Below the pieces are notes generated by a model. It did not search any database, was not told where the DNA came from, and worked only from the letters and a program-made list of their open reading frames with translations. From assembly GCA_025529335.1 (NCBI GenBank), contig JAMYHX010000055.1:1-64000 (forward strand): a DNA stretch of 64,000 nt, in the 5' to 3' direction. The position numbers and the translations under genes are program-made. Shown here piece by piece: positions 44,231-55,602 of this stretch (the stretch's first letter is position 1; each line of letters begins with the position of its first letter). The stretch is from Rhizopus sp. PT2906. Taxonomy: Eukaryota > Mucoromycota > Mucoromycetes > Mucorales > Rhizopodaceae.

Positions 44231-47090
44231 TTAAGAGAGTACTTCTACGAGAATAGAAAGTACTTCATCGATATCTCCATTATACATAATCAGATACTGC
44301 ATTGCTAAATCATCACAGCGAAAACCCTAGTTCAAAATCTATTAGTTTAGAAAGTTTTTCTAAGTTTGCCATGACTGTATTACCATTTCACGAATTCTTT
44401 GAAGTTCATCTTTATACTTGAATTCTGTGTTCAATGCATCATCTTCCTTCTTGATCGTCATGACAGACTCATAACTATTTGATACTTGTTCATTTTCCTC
44501 ATGCTGCTCAGTTTCTACTACTAGGTATGATTCTTGACTTGCGACAGACTCGACTTCATATTCATCTTCTCCACTGCTATGCTTTGAGTGGGTATGATCA
44601 TCAACGAATTCCTCAGAGCTAAAGTGAAGTTCTGATATGATGGGGCTGCTACCATGACTTTCCAAATGATCGTCAAATGTGGTTCTGTCGGTACTAGTTG
44701 CTGTAGAGTGATCATCGTGATGTTCATGAGTAGTCGAAATAGTAGGATAGATCATGTCATGATTATTGGTTTGATCAACAAAATCCTCTGCGACTTTAAT
44801 GTCGCACCACAATTCATCACCAAAGCGAACACCATCTGGTGTGGCAAAGCAGAAGTAGCTGGTGTAATTACCAGGTGCATCAGGTGCTTGAAGCTCAGCT
44901 GTAATACATGCTTCTTCATTGGGAGCAAGAGCTGGAAGGGTAAATCCTTCTGGATAGGACATGGGGTAAGGCTTAAAGATATTGCCACCATTGAACAGTA
45001 GGCGAGATCCAGCCGGCCATTGAACATTACCATTGTTTTTGACTTTCCACATCTGTGAGTGATAAAGTTAGTATATGGTTCATAAAAGGATGAACACTAT
45101 TATTACCTTAATGAAGTGCTTATTTGGTACAACTACGGTTCCATCTGGGACATTAAGATCAGCCAGAAATTGGGAAGATATATTTGTTCTTTCTTCGGCT
45201 GTCGCTTCAGATGGTGTTTCCTTCTTTTCTTGTTTAGGCACTTGATAAGATTGCTTCAAGTTGGGGGATTCTGATATGTCTGATAATGTGTGCTTCTCTG
45301 ATTGAACGCTGCGCAATGAATGAATGTCTTCTGGTTTATCATACTCTGGAGCATTTTCATGAATGGTTGTGGTTGCATAGGCTGGTCGCTCAATGGCCAT
45401 TCTTTGCCTAACTTTTGCTTCATGTTCAGCTTGAAGTCTCTCTTGTATACCTGGAGATACTGTGCGTGCTGTCGGCCTTCGAACTGGATTTTCCATTTCT
45501 GTTGGTTTGACCTCGATCGGAGGCTGACTGACAGCTACAAGAGGCTTCTTCTTACCGGCCGTCTCATCTGGCTTCTCTATAGTAGAACGACGACGAGAAG
45601 ACACATTTTTGGGTGTCCTAAATTTTGGTAAGAGTGGACGAGTTGTAGCCCCAACGATTGGTGCTCTTATTTTGAGAAACACATGACTCTTGTCATGGAT
45701 TGTTTGTGATTTTTCTTCACATTTTTCACACAAGTCGTAATCGGGACAGTGTCCACACTAGCATCAAGCCATGATTTAGCTATGATTTTAGAAATAGTTT
45801 CAAAAAGCACTTACTTTATATCGGATACCTGTGATGTTGGAGTCACAGCAATCACATAGGATATTTGGATGCTGTACTACGGAAGCTGAGGTCTGAGTAT
45901 CAGATGCTTTTGGCTTTGTTTTGCCTTTTCTTGGCAAACTGCCGACAAGACGGGTAGTAAATGTATGGTTTGGTGGATGATTTTCATGCACGGCTTCAAA
46001 GCATACATTACAAAGGTCAAAATCTAACATTCATAAAAATATTAAAAATTACTGCTTTCTATTTTCCCATTTTTACTCACCTGGACAAGCATTGCATGTA
46101 TGCCGAATTCCTACAATGTCAGTGTCACAACAATCGCATATGAATGTAATGTCAGCCTTTATATCATCTTTTATAAGTTTGAAGTTATGTTCAGGATTAT
46201 GAGTCATTCGGCATTTGCAAGCGCTGCATAAATCAAAATCATCGCATGTTTCACATCTCCATCTTTGTCTATAAAGAAGATAAAAGAGTGAATAACTAAT
46301 GAGAATTAGTGGTATGTTATTACCCTCTTATAAGAGAATAGCATCCATTACATATCACATCAAATTGAAGGTCTTCATTAAAGACGGGAGTTGTCTTGTT
46401 GGAAGCAATAGAGTTATAAAGTTGTGCTGCTGACTTAATAATCAGCTCAACGTTTTCATTCGTAGTCCTTGCAACATTCTTTTCTACTGAAGACACATTT
46501 TTTTCAACCGTAGATGTGATCGTCTGTACGTTCTTCTCTACAGTCGACGCGATATTTTGTACGTTCTTCTCTAGCATAGATGATATGTTTTGTACGTTTC
46601 TTTCCAAGTTGGACTGGAAACCTGATAAGCTTGATTCAAAACTGGATAATATTGATTGAATTGATCCAGCTACTGAGTCGACTGCGGATCCAGTTGTAGA
46701 TGATTCATCAAATATATCTCTGTGATCATCGTAAGCAGTAGATTGTTCGTATTGATTAGACACGATGGTGAGAGGATAGCAGCCACCTCTGCTTGTTTTG
46801 CCAAGTTCAACCAGCCAACGTAGCCCAGCCGTTTCAGATATATTTATATTGTCGTCTGTTTCGTCTTTATAACAAAAGCTGAAGTCAAAGCTGTCTGGAA
46901 ACTGAAAGGCTTCTCGGACCTAGTATAGTACTTATTATTAGACTACAGATGAACATTTAGCTAGGATATTTTTTTGAATAACCTCTTGTTTAAAATTGGA
47001 ATATAAGTTGTATCCAGAGTAATCCGTAACTCTTACTATTTTTGTTAAAGGAGGATGATTGCTCTTTATTTTGAAGTAATAAGTGGGCAT
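44231..47090 (-). CDS. NBR1-type selective autophagy receptor
   Basis: Seven exons: 47090-46983, 46919-46324, 46268-46081, 46023-45815, 45757-45107, 45052-44384 and 44326-44231; 838 residues, introns 54-63 nt. Domains in order: PB1 (about 1-85; IKSNHPPLTKIVRVTD, then an acidic CYKDETDDNINIS loop); a linker with 11-12-residue heptad-like repeats (EKNVQNIASTV, EKNVQTITSTV, EKNVSSV); three ZZ zinc fingers (CNGC..CETC..C..C..H; CDCCDTDIVGIRHTCNAC; CDCCDSNITGIRYKCGHC); a basic/polar linker; the four-tryptophan NBR1 (FW) domain (about 560-680; MWKVKNNGNVQWPAGSRLLF, ELWCDI); acidic linker with a likely LIR/AIM (ESYLVVE); and a UBA domain made only after the last splice (REM|GFRCDDLAMQYL, GDIDEVLSIL). 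It links ubiquitinated or FW-bound cargo to Atg8. Convergent with the CTC1-like gene, 102 bases apart. Confidence 0.93.
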
Positions 47091-47259
47091 CTTTTTATTT
47101 TTTTTTAAAAAAAGAGAAAAGAAAAAGGTGAAAAGGAGTATCAGCTTCAATTGTATGAGAATTTACTGAGTTTGTCTGAGCCACAGAATAATGCCAAATT
47201 TAGCAAAACAATGCAAACTCAAACAAACAAGTTTACATTTTTTTTAATAAATACAAAAG

Positions 47260-47884
47260 TTAAAGGGTTCGACATCTATAATAATCTTGAGGAGATACAT
47301 CACCATAAGAGCTAGTTCTCTTCCTTAGCATATCCTCTTCTTCTTCTTTTTGTTCAAGTTGTTCAGACGGTAACAGGACTGCTCTATCAATAGCAGCAGG
47401 AAGACCTAAAACAAAGCATCGATAATCTATCATTTATCTCCATCTTTGCCAACTTACCCCTGTGGCGTCCTCTATACATTAATATAATCAATGCAAACTT
47501 GCTAATTGGATGATATTGTGCAACCTGAGATGTTGGTGTATTTGGATATCCAATAGAAGAACCAATATTTCCAAAGGCTGACACGCACTCATATATCACA
47601 GTTGATATTGTGATGGGTGATGGCGACATGATTTCTTTGGTTTCTACTACACATATAACAAATATACAAACTATAACCCAGCATATTTCGCTCGTCAATT
47701 GTCTCTGAATTTGCGTCCTCACATAAAAATCTGGTCCTCTGAACGCTCTACGAGATGCGGTGACGACACTGCTGACAGTATTGGTACGTCGAAGTCGGTT
47801 AAATGGCATGGAATTGTTACTTTCTATATCAAAGCCTTCATTTTCATTATTTCTACTATAGATTCCTAATGCGCGTTCCTAAGT

Positions 47885-47918
<34 letters not shown>

Positions 47919-49853
47919 TAGATCACACAGTATTTAACATGAACTAGGCTACTCATTACTTGATACACGTTACTATTTCGCATTAAAATGGCGACAGGAT
48001 ATACGCTGATATACATTGCAACAATATAAGTAATTTGTGTTCCAGGATTGAGATTCATCAAATCAACAACGCTATAACCAGCTTTGATACGATATGAATT
48101 GATCAAATGATCTCTAGCTTCCTAATGTGTAAAACTTACCACTTCGCGTAGTCACTGATTGAAATAATCCATCGAGTATACATGTTCCCCAGCCTACACC
48201 TTCCAACACAGGTAGCCAATAATTCAACGCGACGAAACTGATAAACTCTGCAAGGGTTATTCCAACCAAGACAACCAATAGCCATCTGGTCTGATAGGAT
48301 GGAAACAAGGTTGTGTAGCAGCGGCGAGGATGGTCTAGGAGATACTTGAGTGTCTCTCGTCGCATATAATAAGACTGAGGGGTTGTTTTGTACATGATCC
48401 ATATAACAAGTCGTAGCAATATTGCATAAGCTGTATTTCCCGCTAGAATAAGCACCATGATCAGAAAGAGCATAAATGGAGCCTTCTCGAAGGGCTGCAT
48501 GCTTTCGTCAAGTTGACTTAATCCCAGATTGTTGAACGATGCCAGGCTTGTGAAAAAGGAAAAGCCCCATGCATTGATTGGTTCATGCTTGTCATTCAAA
48601 AGTACACTTTGAACATATGAAGACGATCCGATGTATGAACGAATGATGAATCCAAACCCAACTATGAAGAAGATGTAATACATGGGCACCAATCGCGACA
48701 AGAGGTCCAGAGCTCTATACTCTGCTCCTCCTAGTCTATATCTTTGTTCTCGTGTCAGCTCGCTTTTATGAATAGGTCCTCGCTTGATCAATTTGATGTT
48801 CTCGTCATCATTAAATCCAACATCAAAGTTAACAATCGTTATGCTATCTCCTGTACTATGACCGCTGCTTGTGCACAGTGGTTTTTCATTGTTTGCAATC
48901 TTGTGTACCATGTCTTCACACTGTCTTTCCTTCTCTAGCCTTTTACGTGCAATTTCTCTTTGTTGTTCAATATCTCCTGCAAACATGATATTTTGGTTGC
49001 TCCACATGGTACCAGTACCATCTGTCGTAAGCGTATCCTGGTGCTTATTGATGTTACAGTTCTCTTCCTGACTAGTTCGACGTTGAACATCTTCTGATGA
49101 GCTTGATTTCCGATTTACGTAAAGTAAAGCATCTTGCATTTGGTCAGGTTCTTCTTTGGTCGAATAAGAACATTGGCTGCTCGAAGGATTATTACTCTCT
49201 TTATCTTCTTTAAGCGAAGATTTGTTGGATTCTTGAAATATGCAATCGTTACTATTAGGATAATCCCGAATATCATCATCAATGGAGCGCGGCTTTTGTG
49301 TTTGAAACAAGGATCCTGATAAATTTATCATACTTCTACATCGTCCATTCTCGTTTGGCTCTTGTTCGCTCTTTTGCTGTGATCTGACGGATAAAAACGA
49401 TAATCTCTTGTGCAGTGGCTTTCTCAAGTTCTGTTGTTGATGACCAACAACTTGCTGAACGTTTCTTTCAAATTTTCTTTGATTGACTTCTCGTATATGT
49501 TGTGCTTTGTTGAACAAGAGAACATCTTCAAATCGTTTTGAGAAATAATGTTTCCGAATGATGACAACCACAGTTGATATCATGATATGGGAGCTCAAGA
49601 AGGATCCTAGATAGATAATACAGAGCTGTGAGGTGGATAAGGAGGAAAGAGCAATGGTATTCAGACCGGTATTAGTTGTTGCAGATGTTGCCATAAAAAG
49701 AGCGTCGATATAGTCCAGGTTCGTGTAAGGATTGATATACAAGAGAGCTGAGCATATCAATGAAAGAAGCAGGATATACAAGTAGTGTAGTTGAATGAAA
49801 TGAACTCGTTCATTATAAAATTGTTTGACAGTTTCCCATAGTTCAGATAACAT
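47260..49853 (-). CDS. TRK-family potassium transporter
   Basis: Plasma-membrane high-affinity K+ uptake protein. Four exons: 49853-48140, 48081-47960, 47878-47458 and 47405-47260; 800 residues. All four pore loops are visible with their filter glycines: ATTNTGLN, SFNNLGLS, TTRSAGYS (completed over the first intron) and FGNIGSS. A long hydrophilic loop of about 250 residues, Ser-, Gln- and Glu-rich, separates the first and second repeats, as in yeast Trk1. The C-terminus has the family's YRGRHRGLPAAIDRAVLLP block, also joined across an intron, then a short acidic/basic tail. The second intron contains an AT microsatellite and is 81 nt. The start is the first ATG, just ahead of two hydrophobic segments. 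It is in tandem with NBR1 (170 bases) and Cbf5. Confidence 0.95.
47887..47915. repeat. AT microsatellite inside a TRK intron
   Basis: About fourteen AT units occupying a third of the 81-nt second TRK intron, close to the 3' splice site. Length changes would alter intron size but not coding sequence. Confidence 0.95.
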
Positions 49854-50316
49854 TGAAGAAGGAAGGAAAGAAAGAAAAAGGAGGGAAGGAAAGGGGGATG
49901 TGTAGATGTAGAAAGGGATAAAGACTTAATTTATAAACCTAAAAAATGCAAGTTTGATTGCAAACTGACCAGCTCGGAAATAGATAATAGTAAGAAGTCT
50001 GGCAGTAACATGACAGATAAAAAAAAAAAAGTGGCATTTAAGGGTTGCCTTCATATTGTCTCAATTGATTTTTATAAAAGCAATTCTAGACTCCAGGATT
50101 ATATTTTAAAATGATCCACATACGATGCGTCATTTAAATAATGAAATGATTACAATGGCTGTCAGTCATTGTCATGCTCTTATTCAATGATTTATGATCT
50201 TTACAGTTTCTTTTAATCCGAACCTCCTTTTTTTTTTTTTTTTTTTTTTCCTTTATTAACAAATTTGGGGTTTTTTTATTCAAGTAGGTAAAGACTATAC
50301 ACATGCAGATAAATAT
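49854..50316. other. Intergenic region with T(22) run
   Basis: Contains the TRK upstream region (purine-rich GGAAGG tracts just ahead of the ATG) and the Cbf5 3' flank. A 22-base T run lies at 50228-50249. No gene was seen. Confidence 0.6.
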
Positions 50317-51928
50317 TTAGAGATCCTTGTTCTTCTTCTCCTTCTTTTCCTTTTTCTTTTCTTTCTTTTCCTTCTTGGCCTTCTTGGTGGCCTTTTCTTC
50401 ATTTTCAGGTTCAGCAGGACGCTTATTATTTTCATTCACGGCATTATCTTTGGCAGCAACGTCAAGTACAGTGATCTTTGGTGCCATACCAGCAGCGGCA
50501 ACAATCTTTTCTGATGGCGTGCCAAAGACAGGAGCAGGATCTTTACCATCTGGGTTGTTGGAGTAATCAACATAGGTAGACTTCCAGACAGCGGGTGTTT
50601 CTTCGGTCACACGACCATACTTGTCAAGCTTGCCTTCTGTCTTGAGCTTCTTCTTGGCAAGAGCAACAGGGCCCAAACCCCATCGACGAGGATAGGTATC
50701 ACGCTCCATAATAACACGCTTCACCTTAGCAACCACACCGTGGTCACATGTGGCCATGACAGCCGTTGTCATCTGTGCATAGGCAAGAGCAATAGCTTCA
50801 CCCTTTGTTGTCATCAAGACAATTTCGTCGTTAACTTCAATACCGCTTTCAAAACGCAAAAGACCGGGAATCATCAACTTGGCACCATAACAGATGGCAT
50901 TCACAGCACTGTCCTTTACAACAACACGCTTATAGTTGGTCAAAAGAGATTCCAATGGACGAATCACACGACGAAGATAGCTTTCATCCTTTGTGTTGTC
51001 ATATAACCATTGTGCGTCTAATACATCGTGCATTGTAACAATGTCATCCTATATGCTTGATTAACAAATTGACTAACAACAGTAATTTCCACTTACATTT
51101 TCAGAAGTTGTACCAGAACGGACACGACGGAGTTCTTGCATATGACCACCAACGCCGAGTAAGAGACCTAAGTGAACACAGAGAGTACGCATATATGTAC
51201 CAGCTTCACAGGATGCCCAAAAGACTGCGAGATGACGGTCGTTATCGAATTCAATCAACTTGGATTCGTGAATAGTACGGACACGCAATTGACGCTTGAC
51301 AGCAGAAATAAGAGGAGGACGTTGGAAGAGTGCACCTGTCAAGGTTTCAATAGCCTATAAAAGAAGTCAGTATATACATAAATCATGTTGACTAGAGACT
51401 TTACCTGTGACAACTTCTTTTCGCTTTCAATTTTATCGTGAAGGCGGAGAATACAGACGTACTCCTTACCAGCTCCTTGTTGTGATTTAACTAAACGAGT
51501 AGCACGATCGATACAAACAATCAAACCACCAGTAACTTTAGGGTCAAGAGTACCAGAGTGACCAGTCTTTTCGACACGGAGAATACGCTTGATCCAGGCA
51601 ACAACTTCATGAGAAGAAGGATTGGCAGGCTATGGTAATTTAGTTCAAAATTCCCTAAATGGTGTATTTATTTTTTACCTTGTCAAGGTTGATGATACCA
51701 TAACGAACGTATTCACCAAGAGGACGCTTCAAGGGAGAAGAACCGCTGGGGATAGGAGTGTAGTGACCAGTACGAACATTGAGTTGATCGTAGTTCTATC
51801 AAAAGGGTTAATGACAATTCTAAACATTAACTGTTATAAAGTAAGCTAACCTTTAAGAGAAGTGGCCACTTGGAGGTGTCAATGCTGGGTGCTGTAGCAG
51901 TTGGCTTAATAATAGTCTCGTCGGCCAT
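50317..51928 (-). CDS. CBF5: Cbf5/dyskerin, H/ACA snoRNP pseudouridine synthase
   Basis: Catalytic subunit of H/ACA ribonucleoproteins, modifying rRNA and snRNA in nucleolus and Cajal bodies. Five exons: 51928-51851, 51795-51679, 51629-51405, 51354-51097 and 51048-50317; 469 residues, introns 48-55 nt. An N-terminal dyskerin-like region (PSIDTSKWPLLLKNYDQLNV) precedes the TruB-type domain with the catalytic Asp in GHSGTLDPKVTG. Later motifs include RLHDKIESEKKL, QRPPLISAVKRQLRVRTI, CEAGTYMRTLCVHLGLLLG and GGHMQELRRVRSG. The PUA domain follows (VVVKDSAVNAICYGAKLMIPG, MTTKGEAIALAYA). The C-terminal tail is Lys/Glu-rich (KKEKKEKKKEKK), as in yeast Cbf5. The start MADETIIKP is the only ATG that fits. 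Convergent with the transposon-like element. Confidence 0.97.
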
Positions 51929-52197
51929 GATTGACAAAAGTCTGAAGAATGACAGGTTGCAATAAAATATTTACCTTTAAACAATTTCAGGAAAAAAAAA
52001 AGCCACGATGTGACTTTATTTCAAGCGATTTACTTATGTCCCAACATTTTAAGCTGTAGTTAAATCGCTCAGAAAGCCGGACTACCGGAAAGCAAGAACA
52101 AAATTCGTGTCGTACAAAATGTAAATTCGTCTTCGCTGACAAATCAGATGTCTTGCTGCCAAAAATGTTTTGTAGGACAACTCTTGGCATCTTTGGA

Positions 52198-52207
52198 TAT
52201 ATAAAAG
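52198..52207 (+). promoter_or_regulatory. TATA box of the IS630-like element
   Basis: TATATAAAAG lies 62 bases before the first ATG of the transposase at 52269, within the element's own 5' region. It suggests the element carries its own promoter. Confidence 0.55.
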
Positions 52208-52268
52208 CACACCAAGTGCTCGTCCCCGTTTTATTTCTTTTTCACAATTACACTAGAAACCATAGGTA

Positions 52269-53572
52269 ATGAACATTCAATTCTTGTTTGAAAATGGAAA
52301 AGGTTCTGTCGTCGACGAATATGGCAGACCCGAACCAATGGATTATATTGTTGATGAGGAGCAGTTTCGTCTTGAAACATTGAGCTCTCATACGCAATAT
52401 TTAGCTCGACTGCCTCTGGAGCGCGAGAAAGAAACAGAGGCAATGCAGATGGAAAAGGAGGCAAAGCCTAATCGTGATTTAAAATGAGGGAAACACCAGT
52501 GAAGCGAAATTATACACGCTATTCTGACCAGGACAAAGTGGGGTTCTTCAAGCTGTTGTTTGAGAGGTGTTTGAGTGCAGCTGCTGCCGCAAATCAGCTT
52601 GGGATTCATGTTCGTACAGCACAAAAATGGGCTGCGCAGTACGAGAAGGATCCTGACAGTATCTTTCAGAAACAGAGAAAGACCAGTCGTCCTCGTATTC
52701 TCCATGAGGAACACAAATGCGTTATTCTCGAGTGCATTGATGAGAATCCTTCCGTCGTCCTAGACGAAGTAATGAAGAAGTTAAAGCAAATATTTACAGA
52801 ATTAAAAGTATCTAAAAGTACTTTGTTTGATTTTGTAAAAGAACATTGCAATTTGTCTCTCAAAAAAGCTAGGCTTCAGATCATAGACCGGAATAGCGAA
52901 GAAAAGATTCAAGAGCGCTTGGATTGAATTCATAAATGGGAAAAAACAGATATGGATTTTACGAGAAACTGTGTCTTTCTTGACGAATCTGCTTTCCATA
53001 TTAATTTGAAACGTAGTATGGCATGGCCAAGGAAAGGTACACCGGCAGTGGTCACAGTTCTCAAAACACGAGCAACAACAACAACTATTTTAGGCGCGAT
53101 TTCTGCTGAGGGTCTAATCAAATGCAGCCTTAGACTTCCTCAGCCTCCATCCGATAAAAAGAGAAAGAGGGGAGATGGCGTTGGGCATACGAGCAAAGGA
53201 ACGGTTACCGGACACTATGTCAGTTTTCTGAAAGCCACAATGGATGAAATGAACCAGTATCCGCACATGAAAGGTCACTATCTCGTGATGGATAATGCTC
53301 CTATCCATACATCAGAAGACATAGCCAAATACGTAAAATCTCGCGGCTACCACTGCGCTTACTTGCCTTCATATTCTCCTGAACTCAATCCAATTGAGCA
53401 ATTCTGGTCAGTGATCAAAAGTAAAGTGAAACGCAACAAGTTTCTCGAGAAGGAAACGTTGATGACCTGGATCAGTGAAGCTTCTAATAGCTTGAAACTA
53501 AGTGATTTTAAAGGGATCGTTAGGCATTCTCATAAATGCTTGGACAAGTGTCGTAATAGGCAAACGATCTAA
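52269..53572 (+). pseudogene. IS630/Tc1-like DD34E transposase with two lesions
   Basis: Three linked segments. At 52269-52487 a leader segment (MNIQFLFENGKGSVVDE ... PNRDLK) ends in TGA. At 52484-52927 the next frame starts in an ATGA overlap (MRETPVKRNYTRY) and holds a helix-turn-helix (AAAAANQLGIHVRTAQKWA) and a second helix-turn-helix-like part. After an in-frame TGA at 52925 the same frame continues to 53572. This last part has the catalytic core: FLDESAF (first Asp), VMDNAPIH (second Asp) and SPELNPIEQFW (Glu), 34 residues between the last two. The TGA sits where the family has a Trp, so it looks like a single-base nonsense change. The ATGA overlap requires a frame change and may be another lesion. 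Otherwise the copy is intact, so insertion was recent. No terminal inverted repeats or TA duplication could be defined by eye. Confidence 0.85.
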
Positions 53573-53767
53573 AGAAGCTTTCATTCTACGGAAACATGAG
53601 CATTTGTGACAGAAAACAAAAAAAAAGCTTACTTTTGAAAGTAGATGGACCCAAAAAAAAAAAAGATATGACGGTGGATAACTCTTGCAGGACAGGAAAA
53701 ATGGAGTAGACACCAGTATAATACCACGCTCTTGATCGCAGCTGAGTCAAATACACCATTTTGTTAT

Positions 53768-53830
53768 TTTTTTGTTGGTGTAAAGAGAATAACTTAGGCA
53801 TGCTTTAAAATAACGCCAACAAAAAAAAAT
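53768..53830. repeat. Short inverted repeat (hairpin-like)
   Basis: The arms TTTTTTGTTGGTGT and ACGCCAACAAAAAA flank a loop of about 30 bases, with one mismatch. A further CCAACAAA follows at 53832-53841. It may be a terminal structure of the nearby element, a tiny MITE, or the effect of A/T runs. Confidence 0.45.
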
Positions 53831-54235
53831 TCCAACAAATTTTATAATCAAGTGAACACGTACAAGTCAATAGATAGTCAAAGTGATCTAACTAACAAGT
53901 ACATCTGTGTATACGTAATGCATGCTGTGTCAATATAGGTGTCAGCGCGTTTCAGACCATGGCCATTGATGCATGCGAAGTTGTTAAAGTGCTTCGATAC
54001 ACTATGTTTAGTAAGCTGTCTTCCTTGTTATCCAACGACAGCACTGCCAATAAACCTATAGAAATCACACAAGTACGTTAGTATGTCGATATAAAAAACC
54101 TCTGCAAGAGAACCCAAACCAAGGAACATAGAGGGATAGGAGCTCTATGCTGCAGTTGGTTGGTATCAAGGGCTGTCATCTGAAGACTACAGGCCGCTTG
54201 CATCTTAATTGCTGAGGTGAAGAAGAGAAAGAGAA

Positions 54236-54580
54236 ATGACAACAACAGCCAGCAAAAATATCATAAGCAACGTTGCCCATGCCGGACAAGTCCGGCAGCA
54301 CAAATTTTTCGTCATAGCCTTTCTCTTGCCAACCATGTCGACTATAGCACATAGCAAACGGCCTCGAAGAATACCCAGTGATGCGCTTTGGTGTTTGAAC
54401 AATGTCGAAACACTGGATTTAAAAAAGTTTTGGCTTCACTTTACGCTCACAAATCGGCAATCGTGCACAAGAAGATACAAGGCTATTTTGGAAAAGTACA
54501 TCAACGATACTCCAACCAAGAAAGCTTTGCTTGCTGAGCTGCGCCAATGGCAAACCTCAATTGATTCCACAGCGTTTTGA
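54236..54580 (+). CDS. Hypothetical 114-residue frame, unrecognised
   Basis: ATG-to-TGA frame with non-repetitive composition. An internal Met at about residue 34 (MSTIAHSKRPRRIPSDALWC) starts the more protein-like part, followed by LDLKKFWLHFTLTNRQSC and KKALLAELRQWQTSIDS, which look helical. There is no signal peptide or known motif. GC content is higher than in the flanks. It could be a fragment of a mobile element near the IS630-like copy, or a small lineage-specific gene. An antisense frame exists but looks less natural. Confidence 0.3.
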   Translation: MTTTASKNIISNVAHAGQVRQHKFFVIAFLLPTMSTIAHSKRPRRIPSDALWCLNNVETLDLKKFWLHFTLTNRQSCTRRYKAILEKYINDTPTKKALLAELRQWQTSIDSTAF

Positions 54581-55602
54581 GCAGAGCGCGCAAGAATGGC
54601 CACCATCGTTGAATCTCGTGCGTCATGCTCAGCATTCGTTGACCAGCTAACCAAGTATTAACCGTCACGATATCTAATTCTGGGGGAATATACGTAGGTG
54701 CATTTCAAGCAGGCCCACTAAAAATGGAAATACCGCTTTGAAGTCTTTATGGCTGATACGGCTACAAATTAAACTCATTTTGTGTTATTTATGTTGCTTG
54801 ATGTGTTCATGGTTGACATTTTTATAAAGATTCTTTATATATTATGTTGCTATTGAGTCTATACCGTCCTTTAATGTATACATATTGTATATTTTTGTTT
54901 ATGGCAATAGATGAGGCTGTCACATTGTTGAACAGAAAGGTTCAAGATTCGCAGCAATGAACGAAGATATCATATTAAATGACTAAGTATCTTATTGATC
55001 ACTTCGTGTTTACACATGCAATAATCCTTATAGACTTTCAATAGCTACAGGAACGCTTGTACATCTTTTTTTTGTTCCTGCGTCATATCCCAAAGATAGC
55101 CGAATGCTTTGATATCTGCATGTCTATTTATTCGATCGTATACTATCTATGATTTGCTGTTGTTCTCAGTCAATGAGTCAGTGTACTGTCCTCTTCTGCT
55201 GATGCTGCCACGTTGGTTACTGTATCTGTTGTCGTGGCACTCTTTCCCTTTCTTTCGGACCTTGATTTTCAGTGTTGATTGTCATGACTTCTCCTCATAG
55301 GCTAAAAACCACTAAAATTCAATACCCGTCGTCTTTCTATTGTGAGAGTAGGCAACCTACCACATATACTTTCCTCATTTATTTTGTGAACACCTTTCAT
55401 CTGTTTTAGTTACCCATTTTTACATAAATAACAAAAAAAGATAAAAATGGTAAACATGAAAAGTCCCAAAAGGAAGAAACAAGAGAGAAAAAGGGAGAAA
55501 GAAGAGAATGACTAATGTCATCAACCATCTTTCTCTTTCTTTCTTTTCTTTCTCTTATTTGAAAAAGTATACTAATCAATTGACCTTTTGTTTTCATAGG
55601 GC

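Larger units (their letters stand above)
53576..55602. other. Intergenic region between the element and COPI beta-prime
   Basis: About 2 kb. It holds an inverted repeat at 53768-53830, an unassigned frame at 54236-54580, and AT-rich sequence. The part before the COPI gene (55400-55600) is rich in GAAA and CTTT tracts, with an AG-like acceptor (tttcatag) just before the ATG that could end a 5'-UTR intron. Confidence 0.45.
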
